Source of the DNA: Leadbetterella sp.
Lineage (GTDB): Bacteria > Bacteroidota > Bacteroidia > Cytophagales > Spirosomataceae
Assembly (NCBI GenBank): GCA_019638185.1
Contig: JAHBUH010000005.1
Location: forward strand, 152,825-216,824
DNA length: 64,000 bases
Direction of reading: 5' to 3'
Shown: positions 34,580-43,625 of the stretch, piece after piece
Layout of the letters: each line of letters starts with the position of its first letter
How positions within the stretch are numbered: the stretch's first letter is position 1
The notes under the pieces: model-generated
Database searches by the model: none
The model's input: only the letters and a program-made list of their open reading frames with translations
Told to the model about the DNA's origin: nothing
Made by a program: the position numbers and the translations under genes

Positions 34580-36550
34580 TTAATTTGAAAAGATAAGACC
34601 TGAATCCAGGTTAAGACTGATAAAAAATGTTCTTCCCGCCGAACCGGAAGAGTAAAAGCTGTTAACCGCCGGCGTGTAATTGAAAATATTATTTAGCCCG
34701 GCACTTAAAGCCAGGTAATCTTTGTAATGACGCGATACCTGCAGCCTCCAGGTACTGTAACCGGGGTAATGGATTTTGTAATAGGCGCCCTCGTTATCTT
34801 CTGAATATACATCGGTACTGCTCAGGTATTTGCCGTTCAGGCTGATTACGGTACGGTGGCCGGTTTTCCCAAACGTATAATCGGTTTTGAACACGGCTGT
34901 GTGCGGCCGGGTATAGGAGAGGTTCCTTCCATCTTCTCTCCGGCCGTCATGGGTGTAGGTATAGCCCATCTGTACTTTCCAGTTCTTCAGCGGGGAAAAG
35001 GCCGTGTTAAGTTCGGCTCCTTTCAGAATCTGCCGCCCGGTGTTCTGGTAATATATGGTGTCATTCGCTGCATTCCAGAGCAGGTTAAGCTTGTCATGAA
35101 TGAGGTTTCGGAACAGGCTGGCAGATACGTACATTTTCCCGCGGGAATAGTCGCCGCTGAGTGAAAAGGTACGGCTTTTCTCGGGTTTAAGATGGGGATT
35201 ACCGATGATCTGGAACATGCCCAGGTGGTCCCAGTTGGTATGCAGTTCCTTCAGGCTGGGAGAGCGGAAGCCGCCCGCATAAGTGGTGCGCAGGGTAACT
35301 GCCCGGGAAAGCGTGTATTTCAGTGACACCGAAGGGCTGAGATTTCCCCCATAATTAGAGTGCTTGTCCCAGCGTACACCGGTCAGCAGGTTAAGCCGTT
35401 CTGCCGGGGTAAAATCATGCTGGGTATAAAGGGTATAGCTGTCTGCGCTAAACTTTTCGCCGGATTGAAACATATAGGTAGAGAGGGTCTCGCTCAGGAA
35501 CTCGGCCCCGCTGGTGAGCATTTGCCGGGAGGTGAGCCGGTTATGGGAGATCAACCGCAGGTTATGCAGGTGATGGGTATAATCTTTTTCTTTCAGGTCT
35601 ATGCGGTGATAGAAATTGACCTTATCGTAGCGACTGAAATTGTAGCTGAGGTCCAGGTGGTTCCGCTCGTCAAGACGGAGGCTGTTGCGCAGCAGCGCAT
35701 TATAGCTGTAATAGAGGTTATGCAAAACCGTTCCTTCCGCACCGGCATTAAACCGCTCTCTCTGCAGGTAGGTGCCTTTTACTTCCGAAGACAGGAGGTC
35801 GGAAAACCGGTAGGCCAGCTTCTGCTCCAGGTTCAGGCTTTTTCCGCCCTCTACTTCCTTCTTCCGGAGAACCGGGTCTGCGATCACCTTATCCGGGTAA
35901 ATACGGGTGAGGTACTCCCGGTCTTCCAGCGTATAATTCCGGATGGTTTTCCAGAGTGCGGAGGTCTGGCTGTTCAGCTGTCCCCGGTTCAGCCCCGCAT
36001 TCAGAGCATACTGCTGCTCCCCGAAGCTGCCGGCACGGGCGTTCAGGCCCAGGTGGAGGGGCCGGGTGTTCTTTTTAGTAATGATATTGATCACACCGCC
36101 CATGGCATTGGAGCCATAGAGAGTGGAGAGTGAACCTTTCACGATCTCCACCCGTTCTATATTATTGGGGTTAAGCAGGTCATAATCAATGTTATTCCGT
36201 GTCTCTCCGGCTATCCGCTCGCCGTCTACCAGGAAAAGTACATAGTTCCCGTCCAGGCCCTGCAGGTTAATGTTAGGCACGTTAGCATTACTGGTAAACT
36301 CTATGCCCGGCAGCTCCATTTCCAGCAGCGACCGGAAGGTGGCGGGATTCAGCTTCCGGATATCTTTAGCGGTGATCACCCGGGTGAGTACGGGGCTGTC
36401 TTTCACCAGTTTGGGTGTTCGGGTGCCTGTCACTACCACCTCACGCAGATGAGTGATATCTTCCGTTACCAGCGTGTCTGTTTGTGCCTGGACAGAAACG
36501 GCCGGTAGCAGTATGCAGAGCAGGTGAAACACTCTTTTTCCCCTACTCAT
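34580..36550 (-). CDS. TonB-dependent outer-membrane receptor, HmuR-like
   Basis: 656 aa. Signal peptide up to VSVQAQ. The plug domain spans ~30-165 (LREVVVTGTRTPKLV, FLVDGERIAGETRN, VEIVKGSLSTLYGSNAMGGV), then a 22-strand-type barrel. The length and the VDGERIAGE motif fit heme/hemoglobin receptors of the HmuR/BtuB type. The start overlaps the hmuY-like stop (TGATG), giving translational coupling. With the HmuY-like lipoprotein upstream it should bring heme across the outer membrane. Confidence 0.87.
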   Translation of the reverse strand: MSRGKRVFHLLCILLPAVSVQAQTDTLVTEDITHLREVVVTGTRTPKLVKDSPVLTRVITAKDIRKLNPATFRSLLEMELPGIEFTSNANVPNINLQGLDGNYVLFLVDGERIAGETRNNIDYDLLNPNNIERVEIVKGSLSTLYGSNAMGGVINIITKKNTRPLHLGLNARAGSFGEQQYALNAGLNRGQLNSQTSALWKTIRNYTLEDREYLTRIYPDKVIADPVLRKKEVEGGKSLNLEQKLAYRFSDLLSSEVKGTYLQRERFNAGAEGTVLHNLYYSYNALLRNSLRLDERNHLDLSYNFSRYDKVNFYHRIDLKEKDYTHHLHNLRLISHNRLTSRQMLTSGAEFLSETLSTYMFQSGEKFSADSYTLYTQHDFTPAERLNLLTGVRWDKHSNYGGNLSPSVSLKYTLSRAVTLRTTYAGGFRSPSLKELHTNWDHLGMFQIIGNPHLKPEKSRTFSLSGDYSRGKMYVSASLFRNLIHDKLNLLWNAANDTIYYQNTGRQILKGAELNTAFSPLKNWKVQMGYTYTHDGRREDGRNLSYTRPHTAVFKTDYTFGKTGHRTVISLNGKYLSSTDVYSEDNEGAYYKIHYPGYSTWRLQVSRHYKDYLALSAGLNNIFNYTPAVNSFYSSGSAGRTFFISLNLDSGLIFSN

Positions 36551-37149
36551 CAGAGCGATGTGGAGCCGTCCGGCTGATACGCGTATTCCAGGGTAATGAT
36601 CATGGTTTCATTCTTATCCCCCAGGTAGTTTTTGAATTTGATCTTCGCGTATTTCCCCTGGGCGGTTTTGACCACATACACGTCATCAAAAAGCGTATAA
36701 ACCGGTGGCGGGTTACTGGTGTCTACATTCAGCCAGTTGATCTCCGTGCTGGCCGGCTGGTCTTCAAAGACCGGTACGGGCAGCGTAAACTTGGTCATAA
36801 TAGATTTCATGCCGTCTGTCTTGTAGCCACTGGCCGGCGCCGTGCCCACTTCCGTTAGTGATTTTGCCGACGTCTTCAAGGCTCCCCCGGCTCCCTTGCC
36901 GGATGCCCCGCCATTCAGACGTACGTCATTGCGGTGAAAAGCGATATCCCAGTTAAGATCCGTGGAAAACGAGTTCGGGTTTACCGTTACGATCTCCCCC
37001 TTTTCAAACGAGAAATAGACCCACTCCGAGTAGCTTCTTGCATCAATCTGCACCGTTTTTACTTCTAAAACCGGTTTCGGCTCCTCCTCCTTGTCTTCAC
37101 AGGCTGTTAAACACAGCATCACCGGCAGAAAAAGATAGTTGAACTTCAT
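36550..37149 (-). CDS. hmuY: HmuY-family heme-binding lipoprotein
   Basis: 199 aa. Lipoprotein signal with lipobox CLTAC. The mature domain shows the HmuY pattern: IDARSYSEWVYFSFEKGEIV, then LNWDIAFHRNDVRLNGGASG and GGALKTS. HmuY proteins bind heme on the surface and pass it to the TonB receptor encoded next. The axial ligands of P. gingivalis HmuY are His; here the surrounding residues differ enough that I cannot name ligands. First gene of the operon, with a palindrome over its promoter. Confidence 0.87.
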   Translation of the reverse strand: MKFNYLFLPVMLCLTACEDKEEEPKPVLEVKTVQIDARSYSEWVYFSFEKGEIVTVNPNSFSTDLNWDIAFHRNDVRLNGGASGKGAGGALKTSAKSLTEVGTAPASGYKTDGMKSIMTKFTLPVPVFEDQPASTEINWLNVDTSNPPPVYTLFDDVYVVKTAQGKYAKIKFKNYLGDKNETMIITLEYAYQPDGSTSL

Positions 37150-37158
37150 TTTATTATT

Positions 37159-37171
37159 ATTTAGACTAAAT
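37159..37171 (-). promoter_or_regulatory. Fur/DtxR-like palindrome at the hmuY promoter
   Basis: ATTTAG-A-CTAAAT, a perfect inverted repeat with a 1-bp centre, 10 bp before the hmuY start. It abuts a minus-strand TATATTTA that could be the -7 box. An AT-rich dyad of this kind next to a heme operon suggests repression by an iron regulator. Confidence 0.5.
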
Positions 37172-37291
37172 ATAAATTATTTGAAGTGCAAATTTCAGCC
37201 TACCGGGAGTGCTATTTTATGACCTTGATCAGGTTATTTTATGATGTATTGTATTTTTAAACAGGAAGATTTTGATATGCGGATATAGAAA

Positions 37292-37331
37292 AGCCGGGCA
37301 GCAGGTTCATAAAAGAACACACTACCCGGCT
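37292..37331 (-). terminator. Terminator of htpG
   Basis: AGCCGGGCAG at 37292-37301 pairs with CTACCCGGCT at 37322-37331 (one G-T pair). Read on the minus strand it is followed by TTTTCTA. It lies 16 bp after the htpG stop codon. Confidence 0.7.
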
Positions 37332-37346
37332 ATTTGATTCATTTAT

Positions 37347-39152
37347 TTACCCCAGCTTCTCCACGCTCCTGTAGATAAACTGCGTAAGGTCCTTCCCGCT
37401 GAGCATGCCCTGGGAAAGCAGGGCCAGGTCTACCAGCTGCTTGGCTACACCGTTTTCATTGCCTTCTTTGGCTACCTTCTGAATGAGCGGATGGTTTCCG
37501 TTTACCACCAGGTTATACATTACGGGCATGGCGCCGAACATGCCGCCCTGGCCGTTGATCTTGGACATATCCGTGTAGCGGCGCATAAACTCGGTTTGTA
37601 CGATAGACACGGGGAGGTCATCTACCGGCAGGGCTTCGATCTGCACGATGTTATTACCGATAAACTCCTTGAAAGACTCTTCCACCTTTTTCTTCTCGTC
37701 TTCCGAAAGCACCACTTCGGTTTTCAGGCCCTTATCGATCAGCTTATCCAGCGCCTCGGAATCCACGCGCTTGAATTTCAGCTTCTCTACCTTCATTTCC
37801 AGGGCGTTAATGAAGTGGGCATCCAGCACATCGTCAAATACCAGTACGTCGTATCCGCGCTTGATGGCACCTTCTATGTAGGCGTCTTCCTTGAGGATGT
37901 CGTTTGTGTAAAGGGCTATGGCGTTACCATCCTTATCCATCTGGTTGGCTTCCAGGCGGGTCTTGTACTCGTCTATGGTGAAGTGCTCGCCGGCCGTGTT
38001 TTTGAAGAGGATGAATTCTTTGGCTCTTTCAAAGAACTTGTCGTCAGAGATCACCCCGTATTTCACAAACAGCCCGATGCTGGCCCATTTCTCATCAAAA
38101 GCCGGACGGTTCTCGCGGAACAGCTCGGCCAGTTTTTCGCCCACTTTCTTGGTGATGTAGGTATTGATGCGCTTCACGTTACCGTCAGCCTGTAAATAAC
38201 TCCGGGATACGTTCAGCGGAATATCCGGCGAGTCGATCACCCCGTGCAGCAGCTGCAGGAACTCGGGTACGATGTCTTTTACGTCATCGGTAATAAAGAC
38301 CTGTTTGCTGTAGAGCTGTATTTTTTCACGGTTCAACTGGAAATCCTGTTTGACTTTCGGGAAATACAGCACCCCGGTGAGGTTAAAGGGATAATCCACG
38401 TTCAGGTGGATCCAGAACAGCGGATCTTCCGAGTAGGGGTAAAGTTCTTTGTAAAACTTCAGGTAGTCTTCATCGGTGAGTTCGGATGGCGGCTTTACCC
38501 ATACCGGGCTTGGGTTATTGATCACCTTGTCATTAAACTCAATGGGGGTGGGCAGGAACTTGCCGTACTTGGTCAGGATCTGCTCCAGGCGGTGTTCGTC
38601 CAGGAATTCCTCGGAATCTTCGGCAATGTGCAGGATCACATCCGTGCCTCTTTCGGCTCTTTCGGCAGCGGAGATCTCAAATTCCGTGCTACCGTCGCTG
38701 AACCATCTTACGGCCGGAGCGTCAGCCTGGAAGGACCGGGTGATGATCTCCACTTCTTTGGCCACCATGAAAGCCGAGTAGAAACCCAGGCCAAACTGCC
38801 CGATGATGTTTCCTTTGTCCGACTCCTGCTGGTATTTCTCCACAAACTCTTTGGCGCCGGAAAACGCGATCTGGTTAATGTATTTCTTCACCTCGTCAGC
38901 CGTCATCCCGATCCCGTTATCGGAAATGGTGATGGTTTTGGCGTCTTTGTCAAATGACACTTTGACCTTCAGTTCACCCAGCTCTCCATCAAACTGGCCG
39001 ATGGAAGAGAGTTTCTGAAGTTTTTGGGTGGCATCTACGGCATTCGAAACCAGCTCTCTCAGGAAGATCTCGTGGTCTGAATACAGGAATTTCTTGATGA
39101 TCGGAAAAATATTTTCGGTATTAATCGAAATGGTACCCTTTTCAGTTGTCAT
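37347..39152 (-). CDS. htpG: Molecular chaperone HtpG (Hsp90)
   Basis: 601 aa, close to the usual length. It starts MTTEKGTISINTENIFPIIK. The ATP-binding GHKL domain is clear: FLRELVSNAVDATQKL (~28-43), ISDNGIGM (~78) and IGQFGLGFYSAFMV (~117). The middle domain (YPFNLTGVLYFPKV, LNVSRSYLQ) and the C-terminal dimerisation domain follow. Cytosolic ATP-dependent chaperone. Single gene with its own terminator. No sign of damage. Confidence 0.97.
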   Translation of the reverse strand: MTTEKGTISINTENIFPIIKKFLYSDHEIFLRELVSNAVDATQKLQKLSSIGQFDGELGELKVKVSFDKDAKTITISDNGIGMTADEVKKYINQIAFSGAKEFVEKYQQESDKGNIIGQFGLGFYSAFMVAKEVEIITRSFQADAPAVRWFSDGSTEFEISAAERAERGTDVILHIAEDSEEFLDEHRLEQILTKYGKFLPTPIEFNDKVINNPSPVWVKPPSELTDEDYLKFYKELYPYSEDPLFWIHLNVDYPFNLTGVLYFPKVKQDFQLNREKIQLYSKQVFITDDVKDIVPEFLQLLHGVIDSPDIPLNVSRSYLQADGNVKRINTYITKKVGEKLAELFRENRPAFDEKWASIGLFVKYGVISDDKFFERAKEFILFKNTAGEHFTIDEYKTRLEANQMDKDGNAIALYTNDILKEDAYIEGAIKRGYDVLVFDDVLDAHFINALEMKVEKLKFKRVDSEALDKLIDKGLKTEVVLSEDEKKKVEESFKEFIGNNIVQIEALPVDDLPVSIVQTEFMRRYTDMSKINGQGGMFGAMPVMYNLVVNGNHPLIQKVAKEGNENGVAKQLVDLALLSQGMLSGKDLTQFIYRSVEKLG

Positions 39153-39193
39153 AATGCTATTGATTTAACATGCGTATATGCCAGGAGTTAAAT

Positions 39194-39226
39194 CAAAGGT
39201 TGTTCCAAGCGGATTTAATCTGACAA
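39194..39226 (-). promoter_or_regulatory. Possible htpG promoter
   Basis: On the minus strand AACCTTTG (plus strand 39194-39201) resembles the -7 box and TTG (plus CAA at 39224-39226) the -33 box, with a spacer of 22 bp. It lies ~42 bp before the start codon. Confidence 0.35.
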
Positions 39227-39305
39227 TTTGGCAGGAATATAAATTAACTATATTTATAGTTTTATAAAATAATTCTTAGCTTTGTAACCTGATGAACAGA
39301 TTCCT

Positions 39306-40066
39306 ATGAAAAAATGGTGGTATTTACTCCTGGTATGTTTCCCGTTTTTAGGCTGTAAGGAACAAAAGACAAATCGGCCTTCGGGCAAAGTTACGGTAAG
39401 CTGGGAGAGTCCGAGCAGGGGCATATCTTCATATCGATGATGTGGGATCAGGTGCTGAGAAATCCGGAAGCGGATTATGACTTCTGGCATAAAAAGGGAT
39501 TTGAAAGGTATGCTCCGGAGATACGGGAGAATTTTAAAGCCCGAATTATTTTAGAAGTGTTTATCCGTAAGTGGAACCGGAAACGGATCATTCCCCTGGT
39601 GACGGATTACCTCAGTAAATATGAAACGAACCGGATGATCGATGAAGTGAGAGAGGGGATCGGGTACGGAGTGGCGGAAAGTGATGACCTGAAGCTGAGC
39701 GACTTAAATGGTCGGGAAGAAACCTGGGAATCCGTGATCCGGAAACATAAGGGGAAGAAAATCTACGTGGATTTCTGGGCCAGTTGGTGTGCCCCCTGTG
39801 TGGATCAATTTCAATATAAAGATAAGCTGAAAGCGAAGCTCGGAGATCAGGTGGTTTTCCTTTACCTGACGCTGAGCGACAAAGAAGAAAAATGGAAGCA
39901 AGCCGTAGAAAAATACGGGGTCAGGCAGAACAGTTATATGGTCACCAATTCCCGAAGCTCGAAATTTGTGGAAGAACATAAAATTCAGTCCATCCCCCGC
40001 TACATGATCGTGGATGAAAACGGGAAAATCATCCACGTAAATTTAATATTCCATTTTAAATTTTAA
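39306..40066 (+). pseudogene. TlpA-like thioredoxin-fold lipoprotein, frameshifted and 3'-truncated
   Basis: ATG 39306 opens a lipoprotein (lipobox PFLGC) that reads to GKVTVSWESPSRG and stops at 39438. A second frame (39437 onward, readable back to GESEQGHIFI) carries the rest, so one base change near 39405-39420 splits the gene. The thioredoxin domain is clear: VDFWASWCAPCVDQF has the CxxC, and SIPRYMIVDENGKII has the cis-Pro. After that the protein ends in HVNLIFHFKF, about 20 residues short of normal TlpA-like proteins, in AT-rich sequence. Two lesions make a dead gene likely. If expressed from 39437 it would be a cytosolic fragment. Confidence 0.7.
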
Positions 40067-40109
40067 ATTTGCAAGGTATATTAACCCTATGACCGCTAGA
40101 AAACAGGAA

Positions 40110-40775
40110 TTACTTTCGCTTTAACTTAACTCCTTTTTTGATGCTTTTTGGCTTTACCTGCAGATATTCTGATAAGAAGTCTGCTTCCTGATCATTGAGC
40201 GAATACACAAATCTTTTTTCGGATAGGAGATATAAGGTTGCACCCACAGCAAATGTACCGGCGGAAATAAAAAAAGTCTTTCGGAATGCACTTCTAACCT
40301 TAGAATTTTCTGTAAATGCAGCCACAGGAGTAGACCCGAATACCCCGCTGGCACCTATTCCAGTTAAAAAAGTACTCACGTACTCCAGGGCGCGGCTCCC
40401 GGGTGAATGCCGTAGGGCCACAATATCTTTTAGTGGATATTCGGTTAAATTGTCTCTATAGAAATAATGGTAGGAAGAAAAGGTGGAGTAGGGGGATCCT
40501 ACAGTATAATATTTTAAATTGTATGATTTATTTTCAAATAACAGAGTAGAATCAGATAAGGCCCGGATATAGCCTTCACTCTCCCGGATTTCAATAGTGG
40601 TAGAATCCACTTTTTTATATTGAATCAGGGTAATACTCCTTGTGGGCCTGATTTTCGTACGTTTCGATGCGGAATAGAGATATACATTTTCTAAGTTTAC
40701 ACATGTGCCTTTCTGAGCCCGGCAAACAGAAAAGGGGGCCAGGATGGCCCATAAGGTAATAATTGTGAGTCGCAT
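40110..40775 (-). CDS. Exported hypothetical protein with a membrane segment
   Basis: 221 aa. Signal peptide MRLTIITLWAILAPFSVCRA. A beta-rich region follows (KVDSTTIEIRESEGYIRALS, DIVALRHSPGS), and a hydrophobic segment near residues 170-190 (FFISAGTFAVGATLYLLSE). The C-terminus is very basic (KPKSIKKGVKLKRK). No family recognised. It follows the thioesterase gene by 23 bp on the same strand but is more AT-rich than the operon upstream. Confidence 0.6.
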   Translation of the reverse strand: MRLTIITLWAILAPFSVCRAQKGTCVNLENVYLYSASKRTKIRPTRSITLIQYKKVDSTTIEIRESEGYIRALSDSTLLFENKSYNLKYYTVGSPYSTFSSYHYFYRDNLTEYPLKDIVALRHSPGSRALEYVSTFLTGIGASGVFGSTPVAAFTENSKVRSAFRKTFFISAGTFAVGATLYLLSEKRFVYSLNDQEADFLSEYLQVKPKSIKKGVKLKRK

Positions 40776-40798
40776 TGTATTTATTGGGTTAATAGTGC

Positions 40799-41197
40799 TT
40801 ATTCTCCTTTCCCCGCCAGCCTGTCCTTCGTATACTCAATTTTCGTTTTTCCGTGTGCCGTGGGGTTTCCTTCCTCATCCAGCGCTACCATCACGATCTT
40901 ATCGATCCGGATGATGGTGTGGTGGGTCATTTTGTTCCGCACCTCGCAGGCCAGGGTCAGCGAGGTAGTGCCGAAATGCGTGGCCACGATGCCGATCTCG
41001 ATGATGTCGCCCTGACGGGCGGAGCTGATGAAATTGATCTCTGACATGTACTTGGTCACGCAGCGTGGGTTTTCCAGCTGGATGATGGCGTACAGGGCGG
41101 CTTCTTCGTCGATCCACTCCAGGAGCCGGCCGCCAAACAGCGACTGGTTAGGGTTCAGATCCTCGGGTTTGATCCATTTACGGGTATGAAAGTTCAT
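40799..41197 (-). CDS. Acyl-CoA thioesterase, YciA-type hotdog fold
   Basis: 132 aa, a normal length. Family motifs: NQSLFGGRLLEWIDEEAAL (with the catalytic Asp/Glu region on the hotdog helix), FISSARQGDIIEIG and TTSLTLACEVRNK. Hydrolyses acyl-CoA to free acid and CoA; chain length cannot be told. Cytosolic. Lies 12 bp after folD, so in the same operon. Confidence 0.87.
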   Translation of the reverse strand: MNFHTRKWIKPEDLNPNQSLFGGRLLEWIDEEAALYAIIQLENPRCVTKYMSEINFISSARQGDIIEIGIVATHFGTTSLTLACEVRNKMTHHTIIRIDKIVMVALDEEGNPTAHGKTKIEYTKDRLAGKGE

Positions 41198-41209
41198 GGG
41201 TGTACAGGT

Positions 41210-42091
41210 TTATCCGTATATTTCTTTTTTACTGGCCAGCAGGGTATTGTACATCAGGGCGGCCACCGTCATCAGGCCTACGCCGCCGGGTACGGGAGTG
41301 ATGTAAGAGGCTTTCGGGGCCACCTCGTCAAACGCCACGTCGCCTTTCAGGGCAAAACCCGATTTTTTAGAAGGGTCTTCCACCCGGGTCAGGCCCACAT
41401 CGATCACCACGGCGCCTTCTTTCACCATATCGGCGGTAATAAAACCGGGCCGGCCCAGGGCCGCTATGAGGATATCCGCCTGCTGGCAGATCTCCTTGAT
41501 ATTCCGGGTCTTGCTGTGGGTGAGGGTAACGGTGCAGTTACCGGGGTAATCATTCCGCTCCATCAGCAGGCTCATGGGCAGGCCCACGATCTGGCTTCTC
41601 CCCACCACCACGCAGTGCTTGCCGCTGGTTTCAATCTTATACCGCTTAATGAGCTCCAGTACCCCGAAAGGCGTGGCGGAGATATACGCCGGCAGGCCTT
41701 TGGCCATACGGCCCACGTTAATGGGGTGGAAGCCGTCCACATCTTTTTTAGGGTCTATGGCTTCAATGACCTTGTCCACGTTAATATGGTCAGGAAGGGG
41801 CAGCTGTACGATGAAACCGTCAATGTCCGCATCGCGGTTAAGGCTGTCTATGATGCCCAGCACCTCTTCTTCTGACGTGCTGCTGTCTCTTCTGACCAGG
41901 GTAGACTTAAACCCGATCTCCTCACAGGAGCGGATCTTGCTGGCTACGTAGGTTTCGGAAGCGCCGTTATCGCCAATGAGGATAGCCGCCAGGTGGGGCA
42001 TCTTGCCGCCCGCGGCCCGGATCCGGTCTACTTCCTGCTTGAGTTCGGCCTTAACCTGGCCGGAGATTAATTTCCCGTCGATGATCGTCAT
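41210..42091 (-). CDS. folD: Bifunctional methylenetetrahydrofolate dehydrogenase/cyclohydrolase
   Basis: 293 aa. Signature segments are present: [14 protein letters not shown] (catalytic Lys), [42 protein letters not shown] and [15 protein letters not shown]. Converts methylene-THF to formyl-THF in the cytosol, with NADP reduction. Separated by 2 bp from the upstream MFS gene; folB is also in this operon, so it is partly a folate cluster. Confidence 0.96.
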   Translation of the reverse strand: MTIIDGKLISGQVKAELKQEVDRIRAAGGKMPHLAAILIGDNGASETYVASKIRSCEEIGFKSTLVRRDSSTSEEEVLGIIDSLNRDADIDGFIVQLPLPDHINVDKVIEAIDPKKDVDGFHPINVGRMAKGLPAYISATPFGVLELIKRYKIETSGKHCVVVGRSQIVGLPMSLLMERNDYPGNCTVTLTHSKTRNIKEICQQADILIAALGRPGFITADMVKEGAVVIDVGLTRVEDPSKKSGFALKGDVAFDEVAPKASYITPVPGGVGLMTVAALMYNTLLASKKEIYG

Positions 42092-42093
42092 TC

Positions 42094-43266
42094 TTATACA
42101 GTAGAAACTGATTGTTTTCGGTTATATATCAATAAGTAAATCAGGGCAACGCTCACCACTGCCGTGGTAAAAATAAACGATGCCGGAAGATTTTCCACCC
42201 TATTCTGGTAAATAAAAGTAGGGAGAAGGGCCCCCAGGCCGATTCCCGCCTCCAGGGCAATGTACATGGTGGCCACGGCTTTACCCCGGTTCTCTTCCGC
42301 ACAGAGGTCGATGGTCCAGGCCTGCGTAATGGGGGAAATAATGCCGTTTCCTATCCCAAACAGCACCCCGGATACCGTCAGCAGCCACACATCAGTGGTA
42401 AATACCAGGCATACCAGTGAAGAGAGCATAAACAGGCAGCCGATGATCAGCACACTAGGCCGGCCCCTGCGGTCAGACCACCGCCCGGCAATAAACCGCA
42501 CACCGATAGACGCCAGGGTATAGATCAGGAAATAATATCCCTTGTTTTTCAGTCCTATGCTTTTACTGAGGTCAGGAATGAGCGTGATCACCGCCCCGTA
42601 AGAAAACAGGCAAAAGAACACCACCACTACCACCGGCATCACGCTCCCGTCAAAGATCTCGTGTCGGTTAATCTTCAGCAGCCCCCACCGGAAGGCCTCT
42701 TTCCGCTCTGCAGGCAGGGTTTCTTTCATATTGATCAGGATGGCAATGGAAAGAAACGACAGCACCGAAGAGGTATAAAACAGGATATTGAAGTCAAAAT
42801 GCTGCACGATCCAGCCGCCCATAAAGGGCCCGAAGGCCATGCCCAGGCTGCCGATGAGCCCGTGAATGCCCATGGATTCACCCCGGCGGTTAAAAGGCAC
42901 TATGTCTGCAATATACGCGGCAGTGCCGGTGGGTTTGAAGCCCGTGGAAAAACCATGCACCAGGCGGAGCAGCAGAAAGGGGATAACCGTGGTGGTAATG
43001 GGGTACAGGAATCCGCACACAAAACACACCAGTGACCCGAAGGCCATGACCGGTACCCGGCCCACTTTATCGGACAGTTTTCCGCTGAAGGGCCTGGATA
43101 CGCCCGCAGTAAGGGTAAACAGGGCTATGATCAGTCCTTTGAACTCCCCGCCGCCCATTTTAGACAGGTAGTCGGGCAGCTCGGGGATGAGCATATTAAA
43201 ACTTGAAAAAAACAAGAATGAGCTGGCGCAAAGCAACCAAAACTGGAGAGTATATACGCGGTTCAA
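42094..43266 (-). CDS. MFS transporter
   Basis: 390 aa and 12 predicted membrane segments. The start is TTG at 43266, since an ATG 24 codons later would cut off the first membrane helix; its TTGA overlaps the folB stop. The MFS loop motif between TM2 and TM3 is seen as [13 protein letters not shown], and its counterpart in the second half as [13 protein letters not shown]. Substrate unknown. Its place inside a folate operon hints at a pterin, folate or drug substrate, but this is inference. Confidence 0.88.
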   Translation of the reverse strand: MNRVYTLQFWLLCASSFLFFSSFNMLIPELPDYLSKMGGGEFKGLIIALFTLTAGVSRPFSGKLSDKVGRVPVMAFGSLVCFVCGFLYPITTTVIPFLLLRLVHGFSTGFKPTGTAAYIADIVPFNRRGESMGIHGLIGSLGMAFGPFMGGWIVQHFDFNILFYTSSVLSFLSIAILINMKETLPAERKEAFRWGLLKINRHEIFDGSVMPVVVVVFFCLFSYGAVITLIPDLSKSIGLKNKGYYFLIYTLASIGVRFIAGRWSDRRGRPSVLIIGCLFMLSSLVCLVFTTDVWLLTVSGVLFGIGNGIISPITQAWTIDLCAEENRGKAVATMYIALEAGIGLGALLPTFIYQNRVENLPASFIFTTAVVSVALIYLLIYNRKQSVSTV

Positions 43267-43625
43267 TGAATAAAGCTTTCTTCTAACGTGACTTTTGACC
43301 GGTGCACTACGCCGCCCACCGGCGGATTATATTTGGAAACATCCACGGTGACTTTCGTAATGCCCGTAAATTCTTCCTTCAGCCGGTGGATGATGCGGTA
43401 ACCAATGTGCTCCAGCAGCCGGCTCCTGACCTGCATCTCTTCTGCCACGATGCCGTAAACCCGGCTGTAATCCAGGGTGTCTGAAAGGTCATCCGACAGG
43501 CCCGGGGCCCGCAGGTCCGCGTCTATACAGATGTCTATGCTGTAGCGGTTACCGGTCTTCTGCTCCTCATCGGAAAACCCGTGATGGGCAAAAAACTCCA
43601 TGCCCTCCAGTGTGATCTGTCCCAT
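43263..43625 (-). CDS. folB: Dihydroneopterin aldolase
   Basis: 120 aa. It starts MGQITLEGMEFFAHHGFSDEE, with the family's FxxxHG motif and Glu. LSDDLSDTLDYSRVYGIV, SRLLEHIGYRII and KYNPPVGG follow. Cleaves dihydroneopterin to hydroxymethyl-dihydropterin in folate synthesis. The start overlaps the stop of the DivIVA gene (TGATG) and the end overlaps the MFS start, so translation is coupled on both sides. Confidence 0.95.
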   Translation of the reverse strand: MGQITLEGMEFFAHHGFSDEEQKTGNRYSIDICIDADLRAPGLSDDLSDTLDYSRVYGIVAEEMQVRSRLLEHIGYRIIHRLKEEFTGITKVTVDVSKYNPPVGGVVHRSKVTLEESFIH

